Source: Rhodothermales bacterium | Lineage (GTDB): Bacteria; Bacteroidota; Rhodothermia; Rhodothermales; UBA10348 | Direction: 5' to 3' | Length of the DNA stretch: 64,000 nucleotides | Assembly: GCA_017643395.1 (NCBI GenBank) | Contig: JAEPNP010000001.1 | Location: forward strand, 1,611,001 to 1,675,000 | Shown: positions 15,317 to 22,624 of the stretch, piece by piece | Position numbering within the stretch: the first letter of the stretch is position 1 | Layout of the letters: every line of letters begins with the position of its first letter | Notes under the pieces: model-generated | What the model was told of the DNA's origin: nothing | Seen by the model: the letters and a program-made list of their open reading frames with translations, nothing else | Database searches by the model: none | Translations under genes and position numbers: made by a program

Positions 15317-16920
15317 AGGTGCGCGGGCCGTTTGCCGGTCATTTCCCACTGGATGAGTGCGGCGGGGATCAGGCCCGTATCGTTCATGTGGTCAAAGAAG
15401 CGGCGGATCGTGAAGTCCTGGCCGGTCGCGTGCTGGTACTCGGCCAGCAGCGTCTCGATCTGCGCCTTGCCGGTCAGGTAGCTGGTACCGTAGCCCGGCT
15501 GCATGAGGTACAGGTGCTGCTCGAAGCCCACTAATTGGCCGTTGGGTTGCATCCATCCACGTGGCGTCCATTCCACGGCATAGTCAGAGGCTTCCTGCAG
15601 CGTCCATTCGTTACTGTGCATGCGAAGACCGGCGATGGCCCGCGCCGCGCGTTGCGCCACCAGGATCCAGATGAGCTCTCTGCTGCGCGGCCGGCCGTCG
15701 ATAAACCCGGCGTGCATCATCATCTCCTCCATGGCCGTGGCCAGACCTTCGGAGCGGCTGTCCCAGATGTTGTATAGCAAAGGATTGGCGCGGATGGGGC
15801 TGGGGTGTGGCTCCGCACGCATGCGCTCCAGGTCAATCCAGTGGTACCAGTGCGTCTGCATGATGATCGGATCCCGGTAGATCACCTGGTAAAAGAAGTG
15901 CTGCGGGCCTTCCGGGCTGAAGGGACGCACCTGGGCCCGAAGCGCCGGGTCGAAATACGGCTTCATCTCCACGATATCCTTCGCCGCGAAAAAGGCGATG
16001 AAGTCGTCCACGGCCAGGTTCTGCAGGCGTTCGAAGTCGGCGGCGTTGTCGATGGGGTTCTGGGCCGGCAGACCGTGGTTGTTGTTTTCCTCCAGCCGGA
16101 GCGCGGTGTAGGAGCGGGCAAGCTCCCGCTGCACGATCTGCATCTCCTCCGCCCAGCCGTAGGGCGACAGGTGCACGTTCTTCAGATACCAGTCGTAGTT
16201 CTCGATCCCGAGCCCGGATGAACCGGTCTTCGAGGGCAGCTCTGCCTCCAGCCAGTCGGCAAAGGCCATCGTGGCGTCCTGGGCCTCCGAGATTGCTTCG
16301 CTGAGCGTCGGGGAGGCCCCGTCGGCCATCGCCCGAATGCGCTCCAGATCATCGTGCTGGTCCCGCACCACAGCAAGGCCCATGCGCCAGAGGTCCTGTT
16401 GGTTGCCGGTCAGGTTCGTGGGGGCCGCGGCCAACACCGCCGGGATGGTGCGGATGGCTGCCTCCAACTCCGAGGCCTGCGAAGGGAGGTCATACTTCCA
16501 CACGTCAATAAACCCGTATGCCAGCGGTCCCTCGTGCTCGGGCGTGTCGGACTGGTCCATCCAGATCTGCACGTACCAGGCCGGGTTGTTGGCCCACGGC
16601 TGCATGACCCGGTGGTCAAAGTCCAGTCCGTTCATTTCAGCCCTTACAAGGTGCCAGTCTACCTGCGCGGGGATGGGCCAGCCGGTGGTATCGAAAGAGG
16701 CCAGCCGGGCCTGCCACTCCGGCAAGGCGTTGTGGCGGGCGGCCATTGCCGAGGCGGAATAATCGTAGACGCCGTCCGTGGCAGGAGGCGCGTGGAAGGC
16801 ACGCCAGTCCTGGTAGAAGGCAACCAGCTCATCGTGGGTGGTGCCTTCTGTTTCGGCGGGTCCGCCGGGCTGGGCACAGGCCGTGAGCAGGAGGAGGGCA
16901 GTCGGGATGAGGGGTCGCAT
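15313..16920 (-). CDS. DUF885 family lipoprotein lacking the zinc-binding HExxH-like motif
   Basis: 535 residues. The ATG at 16920 begins a lipoprotein signal (MRPLIPTALLLLTAC, lipobox Cys). The helical body resembles DUF885 (DTTGWPIPAQVDWHLVRAEMNGLDF; GIENYDWYLKNVHLSPYGW; SRSEGLATAMEEMMMHAG). In active members the metal site is HELIPGHH plus EGWALY; here the corresponding stretches read THWYHWIDLERM and EGLATAMEE, so the peptidase centre appears altered or lost. A second DUF885 gene at 62070-63806 in this window keeps the full motif. Probably outer-membrane or periplasmic, possibly non-catalytic. Its last bases overlap the Gre-factor start. Confidence 0.8.
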   Translation of the reverse strand: MRPLIPTALLLLTACAQPGGPAETEGTTHDELVAFYQDWRAFHAPPATDGVYDYSASAMAARHNALPEWQARLASFDTTGWPIPAQVDWHLVRAEMNGLDFDHRVMQPWANNPAWYVQIWMDQSDTPEHEGPLAYGFIDVWKYDLPSQASELEAAIRTIPAVLAAAPTNLTGNQQDLWRMGLAVVRDQHDDLERIRAMADGASPTLSEAISEAQDATMAFADWLEAELPSKTGSSGLGIENYDWYLKNVHLSPYGWAEEMQIVQRELARSYTALRLEENNNHGLPAQNPIDNAADFERLQNLAVDDFIAFFAAKDIVEMKPYFDPALRAQVRPFSPEGPQHFFYQVIYRDPIIMQTHWYHWIDLERMRAEPHPSPIRANPLLYNIWDSRSEGLATAMEEMMMHAGFIDGRPRSRELIWILVAQRAARAIAGLRMHSNEWTLQEASDYAVEWTPRGWMQPNGQLVGFEQHLYLMQPGYGTSYLTGKAQIETLLAEYQHATGQDFTIRRFFDHMNDTGLIPAALIQWEMTGKRPAHL

Positions 16921-16992
16921 GGGGTCCGGTGTCGTGAGTCGGAGAAATTGCCCCATGTCGTCGCGATTTCAAAACCCGGAAACTTTCGCATG

Positions 16993-17024
16993 TTGTTTAT
17001 CGTGTATTTATTGCCGATAAACAA
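16993..17024. promoter_or_regulatory. Candidate operator: 10-bp inverted repeat in AT-rich gap
   Basis: TTGTTTATCG at 16993-17002 and CGATAAACAA at 17015-17024 form a perfect inverted repeat with a 12-bp spacer; half-site centres are 22 bp apart, two DNA turns. The surrounding 16961-17040 is about 65% A+T by hand count in a GC-rich window. It sits 20 bp before the DUF2975-HTH operon, so the HTH protein may bind here and control its own operon. Confidence 0.55.
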
Positions 17025-17044
17025 TAAATAATTGCCCTAAAACG

Positions 17045-17647
17045 ATGATTCAAGTTCTTGATCGTGTGCTGACGTTTCTCTGGTGGGCGGCGCTCGGGAT
17101 CGTGGTCTTTGCTGCGGCGATCGGCGCTTGGGCCGCTCTTGGCCAGCCGGAAAACGTTGAGTTCAACTGGTTCGCTTACGACGTCTCGGAGGAATTGCTC
17201 GAGAAGGCCGGTGGACAGGCCGAAATCGACCTGGGTGACTCCATGTCAATCAAAGTCGAGGAAGCCTCTCTCCGATCTTCGGATCCGGCCCTGGCCTGGT
17301 TCGGCATGGTCATGGGCAGTGCGTTCTTCGCCGTGTTCATGTTCGGCTTCCATCGCGTCAGACAGGTGGTGCGCTCCGCCGTGGACGGCACACCGTTCAT
17401 CCGGGAAAACGTCACCCGTCTTCGGGAAATCGGGTTCATCTATGTGGCCGAGTACCTCATCCTCGGTGTGGCGCAGGTGACGGCAGGCTTTGTGGCGCGA
17501 TCCCGAATACCGGACGAGTTGGCAGAGTCCAGCCTTTCGCTGAACGTCAACCCGGTAGTGATCGTCACCCCGCTCGTACTGTTCGCGCTGGCGGAGGTGT
17601 TCAAGGCCGGTGTCGATTTGCAGGAAGAACAAGATCTGACGGTCTGA
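17045..17647 (+). CDS. DUF2975 membrane protein
   Basis: 200 residues with four predicted membrane segments (about 10-32, 85-105, 130-150 and 170-190). The first hairpin encloses a ~45-residue acidic loop. Length and the TPFIRENVTRLREIGFIYVAEY stretch match the DUF2975 family. It overlaps the following HTH gene by one base (TGATG). DUF2975 genes are commonly paired with small YozG-like Cro/C1 regulators, and the pair is thought to act as a membrane-linked regulatory module, although the signal is not known. Confidence 0.85.
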   Translation: MIQVLDRVLTFLWWAALGIVVFAAAIGAWAALGQPENVEFNWFAYDVSEELLEKAGGQAEIDLGDSMSIKVEEASLRSSDPALAWFGMVMGSAFFAVFMFGFHRVRQVVRSAVDGTPFIRENVTRLREIGFIYVAEYLILGVAQVTAGFVARSRIPDELAESSLSLNVNPVVIVTPLVLFALAEVFKAGVDLQEEQDLTV

Positions 17648-17868
17648 TGCCGTTGGAAATCCATCTGGATCTGCTGCTGGTCGAGCGCAAAATGACCCTG
17701 ACCGAACTCGCCGATCGAGTCGGCATCACCATCTCCAACCTTTCGGTGCTGAAGACCGGCAAGGCCCGAGCGGTACGCTTTTCGACCCTGGAGGCAATCT
17801 GTCGGGAGCTGCAGTGTCAGCCGGGCGATCTCATCGCATACGTGGCCGAAGATCACGACGACTGCTGA
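17647..17868 (+). CDS. Small Cro/C1-type HTH regulator (YozG-like)
   Basis: 73 residues, almost entirely one helix-turn-helix domain: MTLTELADRVGITISNLSVLKTGKA (turn and recognition helix) then FSTLEAICRELQCQPGDLIAYV. This is the YozG-type partner of DUF2975. The ATG overlaps the DUF2975 stop. It probably acts as a dimer on the 16993-17024 inverted repeat upstream of the operon; that link is inference from distance and symmetry. It ends in acidic and Cys residues (AEDHDDC). Confidence 0.9.
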   Translation: MPLEIHLDLLLVERKMTLTELADRVGITISNLSVLKTGKARAVRFSTLEAICRELQCQPGDLIAYVAEDHDDC

Positions 17869-17937
17869 CCCCGATTGCCCTTGGTGGCGGTCTGATGTGG
17901 TACTACCTTGAAGGTTGCCACCAGCTCAGCAATAGTG

Positions 17938-20262
17938 ATGAAACGGGTTCTTTCTACGCTTGCCTCATTCATGCTCGTCGTCTCGGCGGCCGCCCAGACC
18001 AACCCGGACGCAGTCGCCTCCGGCGCGGGTTTCGGGGGAGCCATGGCTGCCATGGGCGAAACCATTTTCGCCGGCTCGGCGCCGGTCGGTTGGCAGACCG
18101 GTGACGAGCCGCCGGGCACTGTGTATCAGTACGAGCGCGATGCCACGGGCAACTGGGTAATCGTAGGGACCTGGCAGAGCCCGGAGCCAGAGGTCGGAGA
18201 CGATTTCGGGCGTTCCATCCACGTGCACGGTCCGCACCTGCTGGTGGGCGCACCTGGACAGTCGGCTACCTACGTCTGGGAGCATCAGGAGGACGACACC
18301 TGGACGCTGATCGGAACGATGCGGCCCAGTCGCCTGCCCGACGGAGCCGAGTTTGGTGGCTCCTACGCACGAGCGGGCTTTCGCAATCAGGCCGTGGCGT
18401 TTGCCGGCGGTGGGATTGTGGTGAGCGCCTATAACTCGGTGACCAACACCGGTCAGGTGCATCACTACACGCCGGACGGTACCGAGGTCATCGTGGCGGG
18501 AACTGAGGGAGAGGGGTTCGGCTTCTCGCTGGCCGGTGATTTCCGGCAGCCGCTCTTCATCGGAGTGCCCGGTGCGAACGAAGGAAAGGGCGCGGTGGAT
18601 GTGTACCTGTTCCGTGACGGGAATCTGGTGCCGGACGGACGCATTGCTCCCGAGGACCTGCCGGCACGCAGCGGCTTTGGCCGGTCCATCGCGTGGTCGG
18701 ACGGCACCTTCTACGCGGGCGCTTCGGGCCTGGGGGCCGTGCTGACGTTTGCCAAGTCGGACGATGGGGTCTGGGAGGAGACTGGACGCCTCGCCGCGGA
18801 GGAAGCCCAGGGGCTTGGCGTTCAGGTGGCTGCCGGCCACGGAAAGGTGTTGGCTTCCGATCGTCGGGGAGCAATGGTATTTGAGGGGGAGACGGCCACG
18901 CGCATTGAGGCGCCCGATGATCGTGCACGTCGCGGCTTCGGGATTGGCCTGGCCATCGCAAGCAATGCCGTAGCCGTCGGATCGCCGAGTGCAGACTATG
19001 AAGAGGGGCTGGCGACCGTGTTCGAACCGTCCGGTGATGGCTGGGCGGCCGCGTCCACGCTGGCACCTGAAATCACATTCCTCGAATCAATCCGGGGTGA
19101 TCAGGTGGACTGCGAGGAAGGCGCCGCCTCCATGTTCGGATGCGACAACGTGGATCTGATCTCCTTCGTGTCGTCGAAGGAAATGACCAGCGAGCGCGGA
19201 GTGAAAATGACCGACATCTGGGGGTGGGAAGACCCGGAGACCGGCCACGAATGGGTTCTGCTGGGCCGTACGGATGGCACCGCGTTCATCAACATCGCCG
19301 ACCCGTCGAATCCCGTGTATGTGGGCGAATTGCTTCGCACCGAAGGTTCACCAGGGGCTGCCTGGCGTGACGTCAAGGTGTACAAGGACCATGCATTCGT
19401 CGTCGCGGACGGATCAGGCCAGCACGGCGTGCAGATCTTTGACCTCCGCCAACTCCGCGATGTCGAAGTGGCCGACATGCCGGTCACCTTCGAGATGACC
19501 GCCCACTACACCGGGACCGCATCGACCCACAACATTGTGATCAACGAGGACACCGGGTTTGCCTATGCCGTGGGCAATCGCTCCGGCGGCGAAACCTGCA
19601 ACGGCCAGAGCCACATGATCGACATCCGTGATCCGGCCAACCCGACCTTTGCCGGCTGCTTTTCCGAGCCGCAGAGCCGCAGCACGCACGATGCCCAGTG
19701 TGTGCTCTACCACGGTCCGGACGCGGATTACGCCGGGCGAGAAATCTGCCTGTCCTCGAACGGATCGTCATTCGTGATCTCAGACGTCACGGACAAGGAG
19801 GACCCGAAAACGGTGGCCCTGGCAACGTATCCGATGACGCACTACACCCATCAGGGGTGGCTGGACGAGGACCACGCGTACTTCTACATGAACGATGAAC
19901 TGGATGAGATGGCCGGTGCGGTAGAGCGCACACGCACGCTCATCTGGGACGTGCAGGACCTCGATGACCCGCAGTTGGTCAATGAGTACTACCTGGATTC
20001 CGGGGCCTCGGATCACAATCTGTACATCCGCGGCAAGTACATGTATCAGTCCAACTATCAGGCCGGGCTGCGCATCCTGGACATCACCGATCCTGTCAAT
20101 CCGGTTGAAGTCGGCAACTTCGATACCGCGCCCTACGCGGAGGATGCGGCTGGCTTTGGCGGCTCCTGGAGCAACTATCCGTACTTCAAGAGCGGCATCA
20201 TTGCCGTGAGTTCGCGCGCGGAGGGGCTGTTCCTGGTGCGATTCCGGCAAATGGACTCCTAG
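17938..20262 (+). CDS. Choice-of-anchor-B (LVIVD) secreted protein with FG-GAP-like N-terminal propeller
   Basis: 774 residues; the ATG at 17938 opens a signal peptide (MKRVLSTLASFMLVVSAAAQ). Residues ~25-370 contain FG-GAP-like blades (VGDDFGRSIHVHGPHLLVGAPG, FGFSLAGDFRQPLFIGVPGAN, RRGFGIGLAIASNAVAVGSP). From ~385 on come LVIVD repeats typical of choice-of-anchor-B proteins (FINIADPSNPVYVGEL, MIDIRDPANPTFAGCF, ILDITDPVNPVEVGNF). Both halves are beta propellers, suggesting a surface or periplasmic binding scaffold. Unlike the two surface proteins at the start of the window it has no type IX sorting tail. Function unknown. The repeat region begins right after its stop. Confidence 0.85.
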   Translation: MKRVLSTLASFMLVVSAAAQTNPDAVASGAGFGGAMAAMGETIFAGSAPVGWQTGDEPPGTVYQYERDATGNWVIVGTWQSPEPEVGDDFGRSIHVHGPHLLVGAPGQSATYVWEHQEDDTWTLIGTMRPSRLPDGAEFGGSYARAGFRNQAVAFAGGGIVVSAYNSVTNTGQVHHYTPDGTEVIVAGTEGEGFGFSLAGDFRQPLFIGVPGANEGKGAVDVYLFRDGNLVPDGRIAPEDLPARSGFGRSIAWSDGTFYAGASGLGAVLTFAKSDDGVWEETGRLAAEEAQGLGVQVAAGHGKVLASDRRGAMVFEGETATRIEAPDDRARRGFGIGLAIASNAVAVGSPSADYEEGLATVFEPSGDGWAAASTLAPEITFLESIRGDQVDCEEGAASMFGCDNVDLISFVSSKEMTSERGVKMTDIWGWEDPETGHEWVLLGRTDGTAFINIADPSNPVYVGELLRTEGSPGAAWRDVKVYKDHAFVVADGSGQHGVQIFDLRQLRDVEVADMPVTFEMTAHYTGTASTHNIVINEDTGFAYAVGNRSGGETCNGQSHMIDIRDPANPTFAGCFSEPQSRSTHDAQCVLYHGPDADYAGREICLSSNGSSFVISDVTDKEDPKTVALATYPMTHYTHQGWLDEDHAYFYMNDELDEMAGAVERTRTLIWDVQDLDDPQLVNEYYLDSGASDHNLYIRGKYMYQSNYQAGLRILDITDPVNPVEVGNFDTAPYAEDAAGFGGSWSNYPYFKSGIIAVSSRAEGLFLVRFRQMDS

Positions 20263-20265
20263 CTT

Positions 20266-20400
20266 TCGGCTCGGCTCGGCTCGGTTCGGCGGGGCTCGGT
20301 TCGGTTCGGCTCGGTTCGGTTCGGCATCGGCATCGGCATCGGCTCGGCTCGGTTCGGCTCGGCGGGGCTCGGTTCGGCTCGGTGGGATTCGGCCCCTGAG
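20266..20400. repeat. Degenerate TCGGC/TCGGT pentanucleotide satellite
   Basis: The stretch is almost wholly TCGGC, TCGGT and GGGGC pentamers, with an interruption of CATCGG hexamers near 20325-20345. It starts 3 bp after the stop of the LVIVD gene. It has no coding character: the minus-strand translation is only low-complexity EPNR-like repeats. Confidence 0.9.
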
Positions 20401-20461
20401 CCGCCGCCCGCTCTCGCCGGACGGCCGCCCGCCGCCCGCGCCGCGCCCGCCGCGCCCGCTC
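20401..20461. repeat. GCC/CGC-rich low-complexity block
   Basis: CCGCCGCCCGC-type sequence joins the satellite to the first 209-bp unit and recurs at the end of each unit. No gene is visible. Confidence 0.7.
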
Positions 20462-20858
20462 TCGCCTGACGTGGAAAAGGGGCCCCTGATTCCACTCGGC
20501 GGTCGGCGCTCGCGGCGTCCGAGTGGACTAAGAGGCGATTTTCCACATCGCCTGTGTGATTCCGGCCCGCTGGGTGGAATTTAGCCCCGCAATTCCATGT
20601 CGGGACCCTTGCTCGGCGTATCGCGTGGCCGGGGGCGGCCCGCCGCCCGCGCCGCGCCCCGCGCCCGCTATCGCCTGACGTGGAAAAGGGGCCCCTGATT
20701 CCACTCGGCGGTCGGCGCTCGCGGCGTCCGAGTGGACTAAGAGGCGATTTTCCACATCGCCTGTGTGATTCCTGCCCGCTGGGTGGGATTTAGCCCCGCA
20801 ATTCCATGTCGGGGCCCTTGCTCGGCGTATCGCGAGGCCCGGGGGCCGCCGCCCGCCG
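20462..20858. repeat. Two tandem ~209-bp copies of a structured repeat
   Basis: Copy 1 starts at 20462 (TCGCCTGACGTGGAAAAGG) and copy 2 at 20671; over the first ~165 bp I count about four differences. Each copy has nested inverted repeats: in copy 1, GTGGAAAA 20471-20478 with TTTTCCAC 20539-20546, CCACTCGG 20492-20499 with CCGAGTGG 20519-20526, and TGGAATT 20575-20581 with AATTCCA 20591-20597. In copy 2 the last stem reads TGGGATT, which still pairs through G-U. Each copy also holds TTTTCCACA, a match to the DnaA-box pattern. Could be a structured RNA, a REP-like element or a protein-binding locus. Confidence 0.85.
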
Positions 20859-20970
20859 CCCGCGCCTAGCGCCGCCCGCGCCGCCCGCGCCTAGCGCCGC
20901 CCGCGCCGCCCGCGCCGTCGCGCCGCCCGCGCCTAGCGCCGCCCGCGCCGCCGCGCCGCCGCGGGAGCCC
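20859..20970. repeat. GCCGCCCGCGCC short tandem repeats
   Basis: Direct repeats of GCCGCCCGCGCC, several separated by TAGC, run up to the stop codon of the glycosyltransferase gene. They continue the GCC-rich tail of the 209-bp units. No coding potential. Confidence 0.85.
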
Positions 20971-22080
20971 CTACCCCAGCAGCGCGGCCTCGATGGTATC
21001 GGCCACGCGCTCCCAGCCGCCCTCGGCCAGCGCGTGGCGCCGGCCCTCGCGCGCGAGCCGATCCCGCAGTTCGGCGTCTGTGATCAGTCGCTCCAGGGCT
21101 TCGGCCAGGCTTTTGGCGTCGTCAGGGGGCACCATGAGACCGGTGTGATTCTCCAGGATGGCGTCCTCGATGCCGCCGGCCCGGGATCCCACAGAGGCGA
21201 TTCCCGCGGCGGCGGCCTCCAGGAAGACGAGCCCGAATCCCTCAACATCCGGGGGGGCGTGCAGCGGGACCATGCAGAACGCGTCCGAGGCCTCAAAGAA
21301 GCCGGGCATGTCCTCAAACGGGACGCCGCCGTGGAAACGAATCACCTGGTCCAGGCTACGCGCGGACACCATCGCCTGTAATCGCTTTCGCTCGGGGCCG
21401 TCCCCCACAATCCAGAGCCTGAGTGCGGGATACCGCTCCGCGAGTATCTGAACGGCGTCCACAATCAGATGCACGCCCTTCCGGGGCACGAGCCGGCAGG
21501 CCGACAGCAGCACGAACTCCGATTCGAGGCCATGTCGTCCGCGCCGGGCTGCTCGGCGCTCCGGATCAAAGTGGCCGGCGTCCACTGCGTTGGGCACAAT
21601 CTGGATTCGTCGCTCGTCCACGCCCAGACCCCGGGCAAGGCCTCCGACGAAGTTGCTCACCGCAAAGATGTGGTCGGCCGATTGGAAGGTGCGCCGGCGG
21701 ACATAGTTGTACACGGGACCGACATAAGGCGTGAACAGCAGTTCGCGGCCGTGCGCGCCAAGTCCAAGCGGACTGTTGCGACCGGCAAGCTGGCACGCTA
21801 GCGCCGAATACCACTGAACGCACAGCGTGGCGTCCACACCTTCGCGATACACACGGCGCAGGGTCGGCAGGGAGGCCAGCGGAAACGGATTCAGCCCGAG
21901 CGGGGTGCGCCGGGTCTCGAAGGGTTCCGGGGCATCTCCATCGGCCGCCCCGGGCCTGTCCGGTGCCACCACGGTGACGCGGTGCCGTGCCGCCAGCTTT
22001 CGGGCAATCTCCAGGCCGTAGCTCTGGGTCCCACCCAGGTCCGGCGGGAAGTCCTGGGAAACGATCAGGAAGTGCGCCAT
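20971..22080 (-). CDS. Glycosyltransferase family 4
   Basis: 369 residues, GT-B fold. N-terminal domain opens MAHFLIVSQDFPPDLGGTQS with the GG acceptor-side loop. The C-terminal domain has LLSACRLVPRKGVHLIVDA, LWIVGDGPERKRLQAM and the nucleotide-sugar site PPDVEGFGLVFLEAAAAG (E-x7-E). It transfers a sugar from an activated donor to a lipid or glycan, probably at the inner face of the cytoplasmic membrane. It follows the DUF3127 gene by 9 bp. No polysaccharide cluster is nearby, so the acceptor is unknown. The stop codon lies next to the GCC-rich repeats. Confidence 0.92.
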   Translation of the reverse strand: MAHFLIVSQDFPPDLGGTQSYGLEIARKLAARHRVTVVAPDRPGAADGDAPEPFETRRTPLGLNPFPLASLPTLRRVYREGVDATLCVQWYSALACQLAGRNSPLGLGAHGRELLFTPYVGPVYNYVRRRTFQSADHIFAVSNFVGGLARGLGVDERRIQIVPNAVDAGHFDPERRAARRGRHGLESEFVLLSACRLVPRKGVHLIVDAVQILAERYPALRLWIVGDGPERKRLQAMVSARSLDQVIRFHGGVPFEDMPGFFEASDAFCMVPLHAPPDVEGFGLVFLEAAAAGIASVGSRAGGIEDAILENHTGLMVPPDDAKSLAEALERLITDAELRDRLAREGRRHALAEGGWERVADTIEAALLG

Positions 22081-22089
22081 CAGGCGAGC

Positions 22090-22440
22090 CTAGAAGGGCA
22101 GCTCGTCGTCCATTTCGCTGGACTCCGGGAGCGGCGGGAGCGGCTCGGGCATGGGGTCCGCACCGTCGTCTTCGGCTCGCTCCAGACGCCAGGCTTTGAC
22201 GTCGGTGTACCAGCGGCCGTTGTACTCACGGCTGGAAAGGTCGATCGAGGCCGTCACGCGCTCGCCCTGCTTGAGGGCAAACCGATCGATGTTGTCGCCC
22301 CAGACGGTGATACACACCTTGCGGGGATATTCGCCGGGGATCTCGAGCACGAAGTCCTGCTTGCGCCACTGTCCGCGTTGGCTGGTACCGGACTGTTCTT
22401 CGAGAATCTGATCTACCGTACCGGTGAGCTTGAGGTCCAC
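22090..22440 (-). CDS. DUF3127 family protein
   Basis: About 116 residues. The conserved core is complete: GTVDQILEEQSGTSQRGQW, KQDFVLEIPGEYPRKVCITVWGD and SREYNGRWYTDVKAWRLE, followed by an acidic Pro-rich tail ending DDELPF. This DUF3127 arrangement, with the acidic tip, resembles single-stranded-DNA-binding-type OB folds and is typical of Bacteroidota. The start is set at a GTG at 22440 because the family begins there; the larger open frame upstream runs through a terminator and the end of another gene. DNA binding is an inference from fold and tail. In operon with the glycosyltransferase. Confidence 0.88.
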   Translation of the reverse strand: MDLKLTGTVDQILEEQSGTSQRGQWRKQDFVLEIPGEYPRKVCITVWGDNIDRFALKQGERVTASIDLSSREYNGRWYTDVKAWRLERAEDDGADPMPEPLPPLPESSEMDDELPF

Positions 22441-22531
22441 AGCAAATGGGTCTGTTGATGGGGGTGGATCACACGATGTCGCATGCGGGCCGGTTTCCCC
22501 TGTCGCTCCCGGGTTTCCCGAAGGACCCACG

Positions 22532-22564
22532 AAAAAGGCCCCACCCGGCGAACCGGGCGGGGCC
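22532..22564 (-). terminator. Strong intrinsic terminator of the LVIVD gene
   Basis: On the minus strand GGCCCCGCCCGG pairs with CCGGGTGGGGCC around a TTCG tetraloop (22537-22564) and is followed by TTTTT (22536-22532). It lies ~60 bp after the stop of the LVIVD/DUF305 transcription unit and before the DUF3127 start. Confidence 0.9.
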
Positions 22565-22624
22565 TCCTGACAGGGCATCCGCGGGCCAGCACATCCGCAC
22601 GCCCGCATATCCGCAGGCCGGGTA

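Noticed and set aside
20259-20755. Two minus-strand ORFs with identical first ~27 residues (MENRLLVHSDAAS)
   Set aside because: They simply translate the 209-bp repeat and GCC-rich tail; no start context, and the frame changes between copies outside the repeat.
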